A DNA stretch of 64,000 nucleotides from Aedes albopictus (GCF_035046485.1 NC_085137.1:443800334-443864333), one strand, 5' to 3'. Shown: positions 1 to 11,808, counted from the first letter of the stretch. A program made the numbers and translations. Notes: a model not told the origin generated them from the sequence alone.

Positions 1-267
1 GGCGCTTGATCGACCAGGCGTGGTTTCAATCGCCGCCCGTAGCCGTCGTCAACGCTGTGTGAGGTGTCGGTCTAATTACCGATTCAAGAAACGGTGGAAA
101 ACTGACTGTTTTCGTGAGGTGCGTGTTGTTGTTGATGCCGCAGTAGTGGTCACAGTAAATGGATAAATGGGTCTTTGGACTCCGGGGAGGGATTGCGTAA
201 CTCCAAGCGTGTTGTTTGAGTTTGATGGGAGGGCTATAAATTTCGCGGGCTCATGAAACTTCCTTAG
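1..267. other. Flanking sequence, no feature recognised
   Basis: I see no recognisable gene or repeat in this stretch upstream of the LINE A 3' end. It is moderately GC-rich, and its short reading frames show no family resemblance. Confidence 0.3.
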
Positions 268-2312
268 TTTCAGTCTTGAGCACCCAAGGTGGTGCAGAGG
301 GCCGAGTTGAAAGATCTACATCCTGGACAATTGCCCGCCATCGCCTTGACCTGTGACCAGGTCAAATTTCTGTCGACTTGCTTTATTTCTTTGTTGAGGC
401 GCCGCCGCTCTGAGCCTCTGGGTCTGCCTCTGCTGCGATGTCCTGCTGGGTTCAAATCTAACGCTTGTTTGCAGATTTCGCTCCCGCCTCTGCGTGTGGC
501 CGACCCACCTCCACTTTCGCTCTCGAATTTCTGTCGCTATCGGCTTTTGATGACATCGACGATGGAGCTCCACGTTGGATATCCTATTGTGAAGCCAGCA
601 TGCACGAATTATATACCGCAGGCATCTATTGATGAAGACCTGCAGCCGTTGCGTGTTCTCCGCTGACACACTCCAGGTTTCACTGGCGTATAGCAGCACA
701 GATTTCATCTGGTTGTTTTTCCATGCATTTCTTAAACTCGCAAAAGCAGTCCTCGCCTTCTTGATCCGTGCACCTATGTCGATCTCGGGGCCGCCATTTG
801 GCTACCAAGATATTAGAAGCTTTCAACATTCTTCACTGATTGCCCAGCTACCGTAAAGCTGGAAGGGTTGACCGTGTTTACATCCAACGACTTGGTCTTG
901 TTGACGTTGATGGAAAGACCTGCCGCTGAGGAGCGATTGGCAAGATCATCGAGCTTGCTCTGCACATCAGAGCGCCGTTGAGCTAGGAGAGTAACGTCAT
1001 CAGCCAGTTCGAAGGCATTTAGGTGCTCCATAGTAATGGGCTGCCTCAGCAATCCATGATTTGGTTCACGATTAATCGCACCTACGAGGATCTCGTCGAT
1101 TACGGAACAGTAGTGGTGATAGAATACATCCTTGCGTCACTCCAGCAAATACCCGAATGGGATCGGGCAAGACACTGTTGTGCAGTACTCTACACTAAAA
1201 TGCCTCGCACTGTGCTTCAATAAGGCCGATTTTTTTTTCTCAGGGACACCCTTGCGCCTGAGAGCTTCCCACATGTTTTCGTGATTGAGACGGTCGAAAG
1301 ATTTTTCGTTATCAATGAACAGCAGGTAGAAAGACTCTTGGAATTTATTGATTTGCTCCGGGATGATACGGATCGTAACAACATGGTTCACACAGGATCT
1401 TACGGCACGGAATACTGCTTGCTGCCGTGGGAGAGTTGCGTCAATCTTCTCCTGTAACCGGTTAAGGATCACTTTGCAGAGGACCTTGAGAACAATACAC
1501 AGTAACATCATGCCCCACTAATTATCGCATACTGTCAGGTCCTAGGTCAGGTCACTATCTACACGGGAGACGATAGACATTACGATCCTTGAGAAAGGCC
1601 AAAACCCTTCGGCCGAAACGTCGGGAGAGTAGAAAATATTTCGTTCTCGACTTAAAGACCCATATGTTGCAGAATAATTGATGCAGTAGTTGTGCGGATA
1701 CTACGGGGTCAGCTTTGAGGATCTCAGCTGATATGCGTTCAAACCCCGAGACTCTGTTCGATTCCATGCTACGGGAGGCCGTTTCAATCTCCTGTACTGA
1801 TGGAGCTTCGGTATTGACACGGGTAATGCGTCGAGCCCTTGGCGGATCATGCTGAGGTGTTGATGGCGTGGCTGACACTTGAAAAAGGCTTCCAAAGTGC
1901 TCGAGCCAGCGTTTCAACTGGTCAGCCGGGTCGGTCAGTAACTGTCCAAGTGTCCAGACGTGTCTTTCACGAGCATCATAGCATTCATCTTAGTACCACT
2001 AAGGCGACGTGAAACATCGTAGAGGAGACGAATGTCACCGGTGTTTGCGGCTTTCTCGCCTTCGTCGGCTAGGTAGTCCGGCCACGCTCTTTTATCCCGC
2101 CTACATGAACGCTTCACTACTTTCTCGAGAGCCTAAAAGCGGTGATTGGCTAAGGCGTTGGCTCCTCTTGTTTTCGCTCGCTCTATCGCGGCTTCGGCGT
2201 TTCTTCGCTTCCCGATCTTCCTCCAGGTATCATCTTTGATCCATTGTTTTCTCTGGGTGAGAAGCTCACAAAAATTATTCTTGCCGCACCTCGTTGGAAA
2301 CCGGTTGCTCGA
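268..2312 (-). pseudogene. Non-LTR retrotransposon (LINE A), 5'-truncated, degenerate
   Basis: Minus-strand reverse transcriptase and C-terminal region split into several frames by frameshifts and stops. Reading from high to low coordinates, there is a linker region (2,327-1,935), then RT (1,917-1,137; the motif A region is LLFIDNEKSFDRLNHE), then LADDVTLLAQRRSDVQSK around the catalytic pair (1,052-813), then the C-terminal part with LLYASETWSVSAENTQRLQ and a basic GHRSRGRPRGSERRR tail (708-270). No endonuclease domain is present, so the copy is 5'-truncated. Its RT C-terminal half is near-identical to 42,654-43,256, and its 3' end to 53,035-53,219. The RTE-like SETW motif and the short-repeat tail seen at 53,000-53,035 suggest an RTE-related family, but I do not assign a clade. 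It is not functional. Confidence 0.85.
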
Positions 2313-2495
2313 GACGTACCTCCTCAATCTAGCTGAAGTTAGAAGGACAACAGTGCCCAGGCTGCACTACCAGCTAAGCAAACAACTCTTAGCTGGCGGT
2401 CTTTGTCATCACCTGACCCATGGAAGCAGGAGGTAGGAACTTTTGAGGACCAAAGCTATATTGGACGCTCTTCTTATCGACTCACCGTTGTGCAG
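2313..2495 (-). repeat. RTE 5'-end fragment joined to LINE A
   Basis: This segment matches 42,476-42,653, the 5' untranslated end of the complete RTE element, with scattered substitutions. Both copies stop at the same terminal GCAG. Read on the minus strand, the RTE 5' terminus leads directly into LINE A sequence at 2,312. The join is a chimera; see findings. Confidence 0.65.
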
Positions 2496-4170
2496 CCCTT
2501 GTTGACCTTTTGGCTTTGTCTAATGTAGAAGATGAACGTGATCGACCGCTAAACATGACTTTCAAACTTTCGCAACTCGAAAATCTGCAAGTCATACGTC
2601 TATGATCCGTCTAATAGCTCCCAATAAGCAATCGAAGAAAAGTTGACAGCTCTATAATCAACGAAATACTCCCATTAGTGACGCAAACCAAACAAACCTC
2701 CTACGAATCCCGCGTTCGTCTACCTCTACCATGATCTGAACGAACACAAGACGCAACAACAAAAAAAAACCGTTGCACAGATCAGTTCAAAGCGGATCGG
2801 ATCAAATCCTTGCCCAGACAACTGGATAGTAAGTACTTTCACCTCCGTCTGGATCGACCGATCGATTGATCCCGGATTCGCATTCTTTGTCCCGCATAAC
2901 AGTCTTCCCTCTGGGCTAGCTGGGGTTGATGGCGTTCAGCTCAATCTTGGAGTTCAAGGCTGCTGTTTATTGGTGGTTACACGACGATGGGTTCACATTG
3001 AAACCCAGTCATCGCGTTGAAGTTTTTTTGTTGCTCACATTCTTCGGAACTGACTGGTAAAATATTGCTGAAACCCTTTTCTTTTATGATGAATAGACCT
3101 TTCCTGGCGGGTAGGACCCTCCCGTTTAAATGATTTATTACTTGAAGTAATAACTCACTTTTTTAACTGATGCATGTAAATTTGACATTTTTACTATCTT
3201 ATTAAAAACCGTAGTGTATGAATTTGATATCGTTTTTCCTAGAGTGTTCAGATCGGGCTCATCTACAACAAAGTATAATCATAAAAAGAGTACGACGGAA
3301 CGATAATTTGGTAAAGTTTTTGTAGATTGGATCAAAATGCATGAGGGCTTAAGCTTTGAGTAGCCATGAAGTAAAATTTTTAATTCGATTATTATCACAC
3401 AGATTTCTCTGAATTCTTTTATCACTTGTTGTTAAAAATAGCCATCCACAGACTTGCATTATTAACTTAATTGTTTCCGTTTCAAATTTAAATCAGGAAC
3501 TGCGAAGTGTGACCACACTGACTGAATCGCCGACAACCGTCTCAGCTAAAAATGGTGTGATATAAATTCAGACCCGTCAGAATTATTCATGATCTGCAGC
3601 AGCTCCTACGCCCTCATCCAAAAACCCAAAAAAAAACAAGAAAGAAAACAGAAAATCAACAACTTTCACTCTCTTAAGCTGCGAGCTTTTTTAGTTTTTT
3701 CATTTTTATTTTTGCGGCTCACTACCCCATCATCTTTTTTGGTCGTCAAAAACTTAGTGGACCATCAAATCGGTCTACGCCAACCCAGCAAGCAAAAAAA
3801 TAACGACAGTATTAAATCCCCAAAACGTCTCTAATACCAAGCAAGCGGATCTCCCCTTTTTTCCCGCATGCCGACTCTTTTGGCCATGGGGCACCATATT
3901 TTCTCCAACCGCCAATGCAGTCAGTGGTGGTGACATTTACCCGGAGAACTGGTTTGATACTTATAACATAGTATCTAACCTAAACCTCTCCGGACTCAGA
4001 TCACTTTGTATCAGGTGTCGCGGTCGGCGGGGAATGTGCCTCCGGGAACGAAAGTACCATCGGTTTGGTACGCGAGGTGCACTGGCAGGGGTTCTCAAAC
4101 TCCGGAAGGTTACGTTTCGTGTGGAAAATGTTTGATGACTCAACTGTTTTGATTAATTTTTAAACTATGT
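2496..4170. other. No gene recognised
   Basis: AT-rich unique-looking sequence. A lysine-rich frame at 3,589-3,834 looks like chance opening of an A-rich run. I see no splice-compatible or domain-bearing ORF. Confidence 0.3.
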
Positions 4171-4187
4171 CAAATTAGGCAAATCTA

Positions 4188-4245
4188 TCTTTTATATATA
4201 AGAATGAGTTTGAAGTTCCTTTGAGGTATCAAAACTCATGAATAG
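4188..4245 (+). repeat. Fragment of the GAGTTTGAAGTTCC dispersed repeat
   Basis: A TATATATAAGAATGAG start followed by TTTGAAGTTCCTTTGAGG matches the start of the longer copy at 30,270-30,595. Only the first ~55 bases are recognisable here. Confidence 0.5.
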
Positions 4246-4429
4246 TTATGACCCAGACTGGCTTGCATAGCGAACACTACGTCAGCGGGGTGATCGTCAG
4301 CTAATGCACGAAGCAAGTTAAAGTAGAAGCAAACTCATAATTGATCCTAGGAATTTGTCTTTATTACCTCAAATTTTAGTGGAACATTTTTTGAAGTTGT
4401 ATGGCAATCCAAATGATTTTTTTTATCTG

Positions 4430-4595
4430 TATTAACGAGATTTTTAGCCCTAGGCTAGTTCATCTCGGGACCCACACTTAACTTCCCTTCCGAAGGAAGA
4501 ACTCACATTTTGCGAGTTTGTCGGGTGTGGGATTCGATCCCAGATCCTCGGCGTGATAGTCAAATGTTCTAACCATCACACCAGGTCCGCTCCAC
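4430..4595 (-). repeat. tRNA-derived SINE (minus strand)
   Basis: On the minus strand there is a tRNA-like head with an A-box-like GGTGTGATGGTTAGAAC and a B box GGGATCGAATCCCA, followed by a tail region containing GATGAACTAGCCTAGGGCT. A truncated relative of the same tail lies at 37,730-37,790 (CAGCCCGAGGCTGGTTTATC). RNA polymerase III promoter boxes in a repeat with a non-tRNA body are the hallmark of SINEs. Confidence 0.65.
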
Positions 4596-5177
4596 ACCAA
4601 CCCAAATGAAATGCTTGAAAATCTCTGCATACATTTTTGGTAAATCAAAGATGCTGTTAGGAAGCAAACTTTGTGGAAGAAAAGCAAGAGCTTATGTAAA
4701 ATTTCATAGTATCTGGTTGAGTTTTTGAGGAAAGAATTTGAATCTAATGCCTTGGAGAACTTTCAATATCTTCAAGAATTCAGAGAAAATCCTTTATATT
4801 ATCATGGAAGTAAATAAACATAATGAACATAATAAAAAAGGTTGTTGATGAAAGTTTTACTGATGCAATGGCCGAACGAATAACTGTGAGTTTTTTTTTG
4901 AAAACCCACAAAAACAATTAAAACTATGGAAAAATTTGGAACTATACTTCACAAACTTCTAATAACACCGCAATTTACTGAAAATATTTCAAAATCAGTT
5001 GAAAATATAAATAAATCCAAACGATTAAATTGGCAATGAGTGCTACGCATGAAGGAACTTCGTTCGCCAGAACATGTTTTGTTACTGGGAGTTTGAGATG
5101 GGGCCAAGGTGGTCTTCAGGAGTTTCAAGAAAGCCTTAAAAAAGAATGGGGTTGTAGAGGCGTACGATGGTATTTCA

Positions 5178-5677
5178 NNNNNNNNNNNNNNNNNNNNNNN
5201 NNNNNNNNNNNNNNNNNNNNNNNNNNNNNNNNNNNNNNNNNNNNNNNNNNNNNNNNNNNNNNNNNNNNNNNNNNNNNNNNNNNNNNNNNNNNNNNNNNNN
5301 NNNNNNNNNNNNNNNNNNNNNNNNNNNNNNNNNNNNNNNNNNNNNNNNNNNNNNNNNNNNNNNNNNNNNNNNNNNNNNNNNNNNNNNNNNNNNNNNNNNN
5401 NNNNNNNNNNNNNNNNNNNNNNNNNNNNNNNNNNNNNNNNNNNNNNNNNNNNNNNNNNNNNNNNNNNNNNNNNNNNNNNNNNNNNNNNNNNNNNNNNNNN
5501 NNNNNNNNNNNNNNNNNNNNNNNNNNNNNNNNNNNNNNNNNNNNNNNNNNNNNNNNNNNNNNNNNNNNNNNNNNNNNNNNNNNNNNNNNNNNNNNNNNNN
5601 NNNNNNNNNNNNNNNNNNNNNNNNNNNNNNNNNNNNNNNNNNNNNNNNNNNNNNNNNNNNNNNNNNNNNNNNNNNNN
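5178..5677. other. Assembly gap (500 N)
   Basis: An unbroken run of N of exactly 500 bases, the usual placeholder for a gap of unknown size. Any reading frame crossing it is meaningless. Confidence 0.99.
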
Positions 5678-5737
5678 TCATTTTATTCACATTCCTTCCA
5701 AATAACTCAGTGATATAGTGATTGAGAGTATGACTCT

Positions 5738-6242
5738 TGTCGAATTACTCAGCGATTGGAGACACAATTTTATTTCCGTTCTTCACCGTTACACTCAGAT
5801 ACAGTTCTTGCAAGTCTCTCACGTACACAGTTAGGTTAGGTTTACTAGTTCACTTTATTTTTGCCTAATTCACTTCATTAATTACTTTTATTTACCGTTA
5901 CTTTTACTCTACAGTTCTAATTTACTTAATTTAATTTCATAATTCACTTTCACTTCAATAATTTCTTGATGACCACATTCTCTCGTTGCAACCACTCGTC
6001 GATGTTGATCGGCACTCCACCTGTTGGTTCACTCGATGACGAAAAAGAGGGTTGCATACGCTTTGGAGGCCCCTTTTATAGACGTCAGTTGATGGAAGAA
6101 GGAAGAGGCGGAAATCCAGAAACGTCAAGAAACGCAAGCTGTCTGTTGTATCGTCGAATCGGTAATCGATGAACAGATGAATGGCGGTGTAACGTGATGA
6201 TCCATGATGACATATAGGTGTCGCTTCTCGCATATGCGAACA
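5738..6242 (-). repeat. 3' LTR of BEL copy 1
   Basis: 505 bp, TG...CA ends, matching 12,236-12,740 at a constant offset of 6,498 bases. It is preceded in element orientation by the polypurine tract. A minus-strand TATAAAAG motif lies near 6,073-6,080, and TTTATT on the plus strand (minus-strand AATAAA) occurs several times. Confidence 0.97.
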
Positions 6243-6528
6243 TCCTGGCCCCTTCGAAGATCGCATTCTGACGGTTGCCTCGATGTTCAACATGATGTTG
6301 CTCGATTGTCGATCATGCCGATGTTGTGATGAGAAACGTCAATTGATGCACGTGCGACGAATGATTGCAGAACTGGAATCAAAGCATAAGACCCGATAGC
6401 GGGTTCAAAGGAAGCTAAATTTATAGGACAGGTGCTTACCTTGTCCTTTTCATAAAAGGACCTTGTGTTGTTTATTTTTAGGTGTTCTATGCTGGAAAAC
6501 TTCATCGATTGTTGACGGGTAGACGAAG

Positions 6529-9500
6529 CTATGATTGGCTGGAGATATTGCTGTGTGTCATTTGTTGATGGTCCTCTGGTTTGTTGTCATCGGGTACTGC
6601 GACTGGTAGAATGCAGATTTTCGAGACCGGACGCTTGTATTCTCCAGCAGACGTTTTTATCGTGACGACGCGGGTGACACCATCGGACCCTGGATGCAGA
6701 TCAATAATCCGCGCAGTGGGCCAATGGAGCGGCGGAGTGTTGTCCTCCTTTACGACGACTAGCTGGCCCCTATGGATCGGTACGGGATGGTTGATCCATT
6801 TGGTCCGCGACTGCAGTGCGCATAAGTACTCGGTGTGCCATCTTTGCCAAATCTGCTGCAGTAGCCTTTGGATTTGTTGATAGCTGTTCAACCGATTCGT
6901 TGGTATAGTGGTGACATCGATGTCCGGAACTGCCTTTAAGGACGAACCGGTCAAGAAATGCCCCGGACTGAGTGGCTCGAAGTCTGATGGGTCATCACTC
7001 AGCGGAACAATTGGACGAGAGTTTAAACAACTCTCGATTTGGGAGAGAAGTGTTTGCATGTCCTCCATGCCTAACGTTTGGGTCCCCAGGGTTCGCAGGA
7101 AATGTTTTTGGGCGGATTGGATCGCGGCCTCCCACAGTCCTCCAAAGTGAGAGGCCTTAGGAGGGTTGAATCGCCAACGTATGCCAGTTGATGCGCATTC
7201 TTCGGCGATGGATTTCTGGTGCTGTATACTGTTGATGATTTGGCGTAGTTCATTGGCAGCACTAATGAAGTTCCTTCCGTTGTCGCTAAAGATTTCTGCA
7301 CACAGCCCACGGCGAGCGACGAAGCGCCGTAGGGCTTGGATGAACTTGGCGGTGCTTAGGTCCCCCACCAACTCGAGGTGCACAGCTTTCGTTGTAAAGC
7401 AAACGAAAACTGCAACATATGCCTTACCGGGGGCTGCTCGACGATGGATTGGTTTGAGTGCAATTGGTCCCCAGTAATCGATCCCAGTAATTGAGAATGG
7501 TCGGGTCGCTGTAACTCGTTCGACTGGGAGCTCAGCCATGAACTGCTGGACGAGTTTCGGACGGGCTCTGACGCAAACGACGCAGTGTTGGGTGATCTTT
7601 CGGGCCAAGCTTCTGGCCCCGGTTATCCAATACCTCAGACGAAGAATGTTGAGCAGCAGTTGCGGTGCGGCGTGCAAATGAGTTTCATGCAGAGAGCGGA
7701 TGAGCAGGGTAGAGATTGCGTGGGCGGATGGAAGCAGAATTTGATGTTTGCTATCGAAGGGTTGTTGTGTCCGTTTGAGTCGTCCGCCGATACGAATCAG
7801 CTGATCGGAGGAAAGGAAAGGGTGAAACCAACGAATTCGTGATTTCGACGAGACTGGTAGAGATTGTAACAGTTGTTTCCATTCAGCTGCGAAAAGTTGT
7901 TGCTGTACTAGACGAATCACTACCGCTTCGGCAGCTTGCATTTCGTCGGTGGTGATGATTGTGGTGGGTGGTCTTGGATTGCGCTGCAGATGGAGGAGGA
8001 AACGGCGACAGTAGGCAGTCACTCGTAACATTTTGTTGTAGTTGGAGAACTTGGTGATAAACAGGTCGATGAAAGATGGTTCGGTGGCGGCTGCAATTGC
8101 AATTGTGGGTGGTCTTCTTGCTTCGGGGATGCTGTTGAAGTCGAGGTCGGACGTCGCGTGCTGGATTGGCCAAAATTCCTTTTCGAGTGTCAACCATTGT
8201 GGCCCCTTCCACCAGAGCTCGTCGTTTAACAGAGTTTCCGCTGGAAGTCCTCGAGAGATATGGTCCGCTGGGTTTTGCTGCCCCGAAACATGATTCCACG
8301 GACAGTTTTGGGTAGCATGCTGTATTTTAGAGACGCGGTTAGCTACGAAGGTGGTCCACGCTGACGGTGTAGATTTGAGCCAACAAATGACGATCGTCGA
8401 GTCCACCCAAAAGTATGTTTCGGCTGTGAGTTTCAAGGATGCCGTTACCTTCTCGTACAACTCCGCTGCTAGCAAAGCTCCACAGAGTTCGAGACGTGGG
8501 ATGCTTTGTCGCCTTAAGGGGGCGACTTTAGACCTTGCAGTCAGCAGTGCCGTTTTAGTTTCGTCAACGGAATTGGAGGATCGGATGTAGCAACATGCAC
8601 CATATGCACTTTCTGATGCATCCGAGAAAAAGTGGAGTTGGATGGAAGTGGGATTTGAACACAGGATGCAACGATCGATGCGCAGTTCGTTCAGAAGCGG
8701 CAGCTGTGAAGTGTAGTTGAGCCAACTGTCTCTGTAGGAAGGTGGTAGTTCTTCATCCCAACCCCATATTGTTCCATCGTCGGATTTCAGGGTCCACAGA
8801 GTCTGCATGAATAGTTTTGCCGATGTTATAACGGGACCCACTAGGCCAAGTGGGTCGAAAAGGCGCGCTATTTGGGAAAGAGCTATCCGCTTTGAGATTG
8901 GGGTGTCGTTGGTCGTCGGTAGGTCGATTTTGTAGCGAAGATGGTCGGTCGCAGGTTCCCAATGAAGTCCCAGACTCTTGATGCATTGGTCACGATCTAG
9001 GTCCACTGACGTCATGAGAGCTCGGTTGTCGGGAGGCACTTCTTCTAGGACAGCTTCGACATTAGATGCCCACTTTCGTAGTTCGAAACCTCCAGCAGAC
9101 AGCAAGGAGTCAAGTTGTTTCCGGAGTGCGATGGTTTCCGCTACAGTCTTTCCTCCAGAAAACAAATCGTCCACATAGAAGTCCTTGCGCAGAACTTGAG
9201 CGGCTTGCGGAAATCGGTTTTGCTCGTCTTCGGAGAGTTGTTGGAGTACTCTGGTTGCCAGGAAGGGTGCACTAGCAGTGCCGTATGTGACGGTCTTCAG
9301 TTCATAGGTCTTCATAGGTGCGTCCGACGATGATCGCCAAACTATTCGCTGAAGTGGTGTGTCTCGTTCATCGACTCGTATCTGTCGAAACATTTGCTTT
9401 ATGTCGGCGATGAGCATTATGGGATGGGTTCTAGAGCGCATGATTATCGAGCGAAGATCTTCTTGGACGATGGGTCCTACCATTAACGCGTCATTTAGGG

Positions 9501-11808
9501 ATGATCCTTCTGCTGTTCGACAGGATGCGTCGAAGACCACACGCACCTTGGTGGTCGTGCTGTCTTCACGGATGACGGCGTGGTGCGGCAGATGGTAGGT
9601 AGGTGAGGGTGGCGTTTCATAGTCGTGGACCAGCTGCATGTGTCCCAACTCCTCATAGTCTCGCATGAATTCTCGGTATTGACCACCTAGTTCCGGGTTG
9701 CGTGACAGACGATTTTCGACGAGATGAAAACGGCGGAGAGCAGATCGGCGATTGTCACCGAGTGTTGCGAGAACGTCTGATTTCAACGGAAGTCGAACAA
9801 TGTAGCGGCCTTCGGGTGAGCGAGAAACGGTACGACGGAAGTGAGCCTCACAAGCGGCTTCTTCGACGGAGTAGTTGGAAGACTCGTTGGTTTCTTCGAT
9901 TGTCCAGAACTTCTCCATCAGGCGATGGAGATCGGCGACTGTAGCGACGTTGGCCGTGACAGATGTCGGTCGGCAGTTGGAAATTCCTCCAGATACAACC
10001 CATCCGAGGACGGAGTTGACAAGGTTTGGTTGCGACTCACCGAGTTGAATCCGACCGGGAACTTTGAAGAGGTCGAAAAAGATTTCCGCTCCCAATACGA
10101 GCTGAACGGGTTGCGTATCGTGGAACGACGGATCTGCGAGTTGGATTCCGTCCGGAATTTCCCAGGAAGAGACATCGACGGATGTGGATGGTAGGTTCAC
10201 GGTGACCTTCGGCAGTACCAAGAACTCTATGGCGGTAGAATATCCACTGACACGAGAGCGAATGGTCGATTGAAGCTTGTGCCTGGCGTGCGTCGAGGAC
10301 TGTCCGATGCCGGTTATCGGAACGTTGATCTTGGTGCGTTTAGCCTTGATCTGCTGAGCGAGCGACTCGGTCATAAAGCAACACTCACTGCCGGAGTCTA
10401 AGAGGGCCCTTGCGGCATGCTTGACTCCACTGTCATCGACGAGAATGACCACTGCGGTGGCCAGAAGAACGCTTTTCGGTTTCAGACCGGAAGAAGCGCA
10501 GCTAACGGGGGGCGATACGGCAGAGGCCGAGTTTCTAGGTTGCTCCTGTAGGACGGGAACAGAGGGTGCCTTTGGTGGGACAGCTTCCGAGGTTCTGGAG
10601 TTCGCAGACACTGGAAGGGCTTCTCCGGGACAAAGTAGAGTATGATGACGGCTTCTGCATTTGCGACAGGTACTGGACGAGGGGCATTCACGAGCTTGGT
10701 GGCCTTTACGGAGGCAATTGCGACACAGTTGGTGGCGTCGGACATCCTTCTCCTTGTCTTCGATGGTCATCTTTGAGAAAAGGGCGCAGAGGTACAAGGG
10801 ATGATGGTCAGAGCAGACGAGACACTTGCGATAGTTGGGCTGACTGGCCCCGTGGCTGGCGACGGAGCGAGGAGCGGGCTTCTTGGGGGCACTCTGGGAC
10901 AGAACTTCGATTGGCTTGTTGATCGTCTGCAGTACGGTGACTCTACGCTGTATGAAGGACGTCAGATCGTTGAACGCAACGTTGGCCTTAGTCGACGAGT
11001 GCTCCTCCCAGTCACGTCTGGTTGTCGGATCCAATCTGCTACTCAGCATTCGGATTAGGAGTATGTCCCAGAACTCCGTCTTCTCCCCTAACTGTTTGAG
11101 TACTCGGACGTTCGCCTCGAACTTTTCGACCAGAGAGTGTAACTCCGAAGCAGATTCCCTTTTGAGTGAAGGAAACTTGAAAAGTGAGTCTACGTAAGAC
11201 TGCTTCAACAGAACGGGGTTCTGGTAGTGGTCAACTAGCAAGTTCCACGCAACCTGATAGTTGTTGGCGCTGATTGTAATAGTCTGGATCAGCTTGAGGG
11301 CATCTCCAGAAAGGGAAGACCGCAGGTAGTAAAATTTCTGAATATTGGAGAGCTCATGGGACGAGTGGACGAGAGAAACGAACAGATCGTGAAAGTTAAG
11401 CCAACTATCGAGGTGACCGGAGAACACGGGCAGCTTCACGTCGGGTAGTCGTACCGAGGACGAAGTTGGCGGGTTTTGAGCGGGTGAGCGAGAGGCAGAT
11501 GGTGAGGCGGGTTCAGCAGACTTGTTAACGGACAGTAGGAAGCCTTTTACGTGGAAGTAGCTGGTCTCGAAGTCAGTGCGGACCTTCAGATATTGGTCCA
11601 AACCTTCGTCGTCCAGCGTCTCAAGTTCCGCCTGCGTTGCGTTGACGTCCCTCCAGAGGGTCAATAGGTGCTCAAGACGCACCGAAACCTGACGAGAATC
11701 CCGATCTTCCTGGTACTCTTCCACGAAGGTCTTGATGAGATTGAACGAGGTTAGTAGGCTCTTCAAACGCGTCTTGAGGCCCTTGATGCGTCGTTCCGTT
11801 GACGACAT
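6529..11808 (-). CDS. BEL/Pao Gag-Pol polyprotein (intact)
   Basis: A 1,759-residue single ORF encoding the replication machinery of a Pao-type retrotransposon. Domains in order: a coiled N-terminus; a DUF1759 gag-like capsid region around 120-270 (KLPVFSGHLDSWLNFHDLF); zinc-knuckle-like CX2C runs at about 328-395 (CLVCSDHH, CRNCLRKGH, CRKCRSRHH); an aspartic protease with ALLDSGS near 469; RT with the motif A region DIKQMFRQIRV and YVDD near 878-881; RNase H with FFSDASES near 1,060 and IPRLELCGALLAAELYE; and integrase. Integrase carries H...H...HCVVC near 1,410, GIDYWGP near 1,442, SDNGRNF near 1,507, FGGLWEAA near 1,556 and a C-terminal DUF5641-like region ending before 1,759. No stop or frameshift interrupts it, and all catalytic residues I can check are present. 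The start is the first ATG, 427 bases inside the 5' LTR. Confidence 0.96.
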   Translation of the reverse strand: MSSTERRIKGLKTRLKSLLTSFNLIKTFVEEYQEDRDSRQVSVRLEHLLTLWRDVNATQAELETLDDEGLDQYLKVRTDFETSYFHVKGFLLSVNKSAEPASPSASRSPAQNPPTSSSVRLPDVKLPVFSGHLDSWLNFHDLFVSLVHSSHELSNIQKFYYLRSSLSGDALKLIQTITISANNYQVAWNLLVDHYQNPVLLKQSYVDSLFKFPSLKRESASELHSLVEKFEANVRVLKQLGEKTEFWDILLIRMLSSRLDPTTRRDWEEHSSTKANVAFNDLTSFIQRRVTVLQTINKPIEVLSQSAPKKPAPRSVASHGASQPNYRKCLVCSDHHPLYLCALFSKMTIEDKEKDVRRHQLCRNCLRKGHQARECPSSSTCRKCRSRHHTLLCPGEALPVSANSRTSEAVPPKAPSVPVLQEQPRNSASAVSPPVSCASSGLKPKSVLLATAVVILVDDSGVKHAARALLDSGSECCFMTESLAQQIKAKRTKINVPITGIGQSSTHARHKLQSTIRSRVSGYSTAIEFLVLPKVTVNLPSTSVDVSSWEIPDGIQLADPSFHDTQPVQLVLGAEIFFDLFKVPGRIQLGESQPNLVNSVLGWVVSGGISNCRPTSVTANVATVADLHRLMEKFWTIEETNESSNYSVEEAACEAHFRRTVSRSPEGRYIVRLPLKSDVLATLGDNRRSALRRFHLVENRLSRNPELGGQYREFMRDYEELGHMQLVHDYETPPSPTYHLPHHAVIREDSTTTKVRVVFDASCRTAEGSSLNDALMVGPIVQEDLRSIIMRSRTHPIMLIADIKQMFRQIRVDERDTPLQRIVWRSSSDAPMKTYELKTVTYGTASAPFLATRVLQQLSEDEQNRFPQAAQVLRKDFYVDDLFSGGKTVAETIALRKQLDSLLSAGGFELRKWASNVEAVLEEVPPDNRALMTSVDLDRDQCIKSLGLHWEPATDHLRYKIDLPTTNDTPISKRIALSQIARLFDPLGLVGPVITSAKLFMQTLWTLKSDDGTIWGWDEELPPSYRDSWLNYTSQLPLLNELRIDRCILCSNPTSIQLHFFSDASESAYGACCYIRSSNSVDETKTALLTARSKVAPLRRQSIPRLELCGALLAAELYEKVTASLKLTAETYFWVDSTIVICWLKSTPSAWTTFVANRVSKIQHATQNCPWNHVSGQQNPADHISRGLPAETLLNDELWWKGPQWLTLEKEFWPIQHATSDLDFNSIPEARRPPTIAIAAATEPSFIDLFITKFSNYNKMLRVTAYCRRFLLHLQRNPRPPTTIITTDEMQAAEAVVIRLVQQQLFAAEWKQLLQSLPVSSKSRIRWFHPFLSSDQLIRIGGRLKRTQQPFDSKHQILLPSAHAISTLLIRSLHETHLHAAPQLLLNILRLRYWITGARSLARKITQHCVVCVRARPKLVQQFMAELPVERVTATRPFSITGIDYWGPIALKPIHRRAAPGKAYVAVFVCFTTKAVHLELVGDLSTAKFIQALRRFVARRGLCAEIFSDNGRNFISAANELRQIINSIQHQKSIAEECASTGIRWRFNPPKASHFGGLWEAAIQSAQKHFLRTLGTQTLGMEDMQTLLSQIESCLNSRPIVPLSDDPSDFEPLSPGHFLTGSSLKAVPDIDVTTIPTNRLNSYQQIQRLLQQIWQRWHTEYLCALQSRTKWINHPVPIHRGQLVVVKEDNTPPLHWPTARIIDLHPGSDGVTRVVTIKTSAGEYKRPVSKICILPVAVPDDNKPEDHQQMTHSNISSQS

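Noticed and set aside
3589..3834. 81-codon lysine-rich ORF
   Set aside because: It arises from A-rich sequence, with low complexity and no neighbouring gene context.
5030..5718. Long open frames across 5,175-5,713 on both strands
   Set aside because: They are made almost entirely of N from the assembly gap.
6581..10922. Plus-strand ORFs of 60-118 codons across 6.6-11.2 kb
   Set aside because: They are shadows of the minus-strand BEL polyprotein.
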